Positions 7,493 through 7,857 of a stretch of DNA of 7,857 nucleotides are shown in pieces. A program made the position numbers and the translations under genes. Source of the stretch: Chromatiales bacterium (GTDB taxonomy: Bacteria > Pseudomonadota > Gammaproteobacteria > Chromatiales > Chromatiaceae); the NCBI GenBank assembly GCA_022360595.1, contig JAKSCN010000397.1, positions 1-7,857 on the forward strand. Direction: 5' to 3'. Numbering within the stretch: the stretch's first letter is position 1; each line of letters begins with the position of its first letter. The notes under the pieces were generated by a model. It made no database searches and was not told the origin of the DNA. It saw only the letters and a list, made by a program, of their open reading frames with translations.

Positions 7493-7584
7493 CTCAGTTT
7501 GAAGGGTATTCCATGTCTAGTTGAGATAGGTCTACTGTTTGGGGCAAAAGTAGGGTTGAGGGGGGTAATACTAGGTTTGTTCGT

Positions 7585-7620
7585 CACTGCCAGTAGCCAT
7601 TTTTTCGCCCAGTGGCAGTG
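7585..7620. repeat. Inverted repeat
   Basis: CACTGCCA at 7585-7592 is repeated inverted as TGGCAGTG at 7613-7620, a perfect 8-bp stem around 20 bases containing a six-T run. It lies about 15 bases from the shared 13-mer and may be part of the same dispersed element. It does not look like a terminator in either direction, because the T-run is in the loop. Confidence 0.5.
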
Positions 7621-7634
7621 GTGATCAAATTAGT

Positions 7635-7647
7635 GTTAACAGGCCCT
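7635..7647. repeat. Second copy of the 13-mer GTTAACAGGCCCT
   Basis: This exact copy of 2686-2698 lies in the same orientation almost 5 kb away, again outside genes or at a gene edge. A 13-base match is unlikely by chance within 7.9 kb but not impossible. It probably marks a dispersed intergenic repeat in this genome. Confidence 0.4.
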
Positions 7648-7655
7648 AGCAAGGC

Positions 7656-7681
7656 AAAAAAAACCGCCCAAGAAGGGCGGT
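7656..7681 (-). terminator. Strong intrinsic terminator pointing left
   Basis: ACCGCCC at 7663-7669 pairs perfectly with GGGCGGT at 7675-7681 around a 5-base loop. On the minus strand the stem is followed directly by eight T (7656-7663), a textbook rho-independent terminator. It can only end a minus-strand transcript arriving from the right. No convincing gene lies between it and the window edge, so the transcript is either a non-coding RNA or the 3' untranslated end of a gene beyond the window. It also shields feo from leftward read-through. Confidence 0.85.
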
Positions 7682-7694
7682 AAGAAATGGAGGA

Positions 7695-7823
7695 TATGCG
7701 ATATATCGTGAGATATAGCGCATGTGGCGGAATTGCTGCTCTATTCCGCACGGAGTATGGCCAGGCGGAGCTGGCCGATCCTTGCATCCTTGTAAGGGCG
7801 AGCCACAAAAAGTGGTTCTACAA
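7695..7823 (-). other. Run of hairpins upstream of the terminator: candidate structured RNA or palindromic repeat
   Basis: Four or five stems follow each other almost without gaps. ATGCGATATATC at 7696-7707 pairs with 7712-7723 with one mismatch around a GTGA/TCAC loop. GCGGAAT at 7727-7733 pairs with ATTCCGC at 7743-7749. GGCCAG at 7759-7764 pairs with CTGGCC at 7771-7776. CCAC at 7803-7806 pairs with GTGG at 7812-7815, flanked by TTGTA (7790-7794) and TACAA (7819-7823). With the terminator this makes a compact structured unit of about 170 bases. The minus strand is given because of the terminator. A GNRA-type loop (GTGA) exists only if the plus strand is the RNA. I cannot match it to a known RNA family; a REP/BIME-like dispersed palindrome is the main alternative. 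Confidence 0.4.
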
Positions 7824-7857
7824 AGAGAGATTGCAATTAACAAACCAATTTTTATGT

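Larger units (their letters stand above)
7426..7857. other. Gene-free region from feoA to the window edge
   Basis: These 432 bases hold no gene I can support. In order they contain the feo leader with Fur-like site and promoter (7426-7492), a featureless stretch (7493-7584), an inverted repeat (7585-7620), the second copy of a 13-mer (7635-7647), a left-pointing terminator (7656-7681) and a run of hairpins (7695-7823). The last 34 bases are AT-rich. Short open frames cross both strands, but they run through the hairpins and terminator and look non-coding. Confidence 0.7.

Noticed and set aside
7584..7843. Minus-strand short frames of 74 and 65 codons across the right end
   Set aside because: Both read straight through the strong terminator hairpin and the hairpin run, have no good ribosome binding site, and show no recognisable domain.
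7687..7857. Plus-strand frame from ATG at 7687 (or 7696) open to the window edge, about 57 codons, with GGAGG at 7689-7693
   Set aside because: GGAGG lies inside the frame if 7687 is the start, and only two bases before the 7696 ATG. The frame is a chain of inverted repeats and matches no protein I know. It remains possible if the frame continues well beyond the window.

Overview
The window is a stretch of gammaproteobacterial chromosome. Three things point there: the tail of a CreA-type protein, a 586-residue ArgS followed directly by an FtsN-like SPOR protein (the argS-SPOR pair is familiar from Pseudomonas and relatives), and an enteric-type feoA-feoB-feoC operon. I cannot name a genus from the sequence alone. 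Composition is even across the genes, and there is no insertion sequence, tRNA, rRNA, CRISPR array or phage gene.

Left part, plus strand (1-2690): the last 63 codons of creA, a terminator-like hairpin, argS (arginyl-tRNA synthetase), and a SPOR-domain protein whose ATG abuts the argS stop codon. The last two form a translationally tight pair covering translation and probably cell division or peptidoglycan binding. A short intergenic spacer with a 9-bp inverted repeat separates this unit from the convergent minus-strand genes.

Middle and right part, minus strand (2781-7425): feoA, feoB and feoC are tightly packed (26-nt gap, then a 4-nt ATGA overlap) and encode the Feo ferrous-iron uptake system. 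A sigma-70-like promoter and a palindromic Fur-like operator lie just upstream of feoA, as expected for iron repression. Downstream of feoC, after 87 nt, is a 563-residue membrane protein that I do not recognise. It has an N-terminal anchor, a large NHL-like beta-propeller probably outside the membrane, and four further membrane segments around a cytoplasmic domain. It has its own strong ribosome binding site and a possible promoter. It is the least explained gene here.

Right end (7426-7857): about 430 bases without a convincing gene. Going rightward it holds the feo promoter and operator, an inverted repeat, a 13-bp sequence also found just after the SPOR gene, a strong intrinsic terminator pointing left, and a tight run of hairpins reaching nearly to the window edge. 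That run is either a structured RNA (or 3' untranslated region) ending at the terminator, or a dispersed palindromic repeat. It is the best non-coding candidate for something undescribed. No defence system or other clearly novel multi-gene system is visible.
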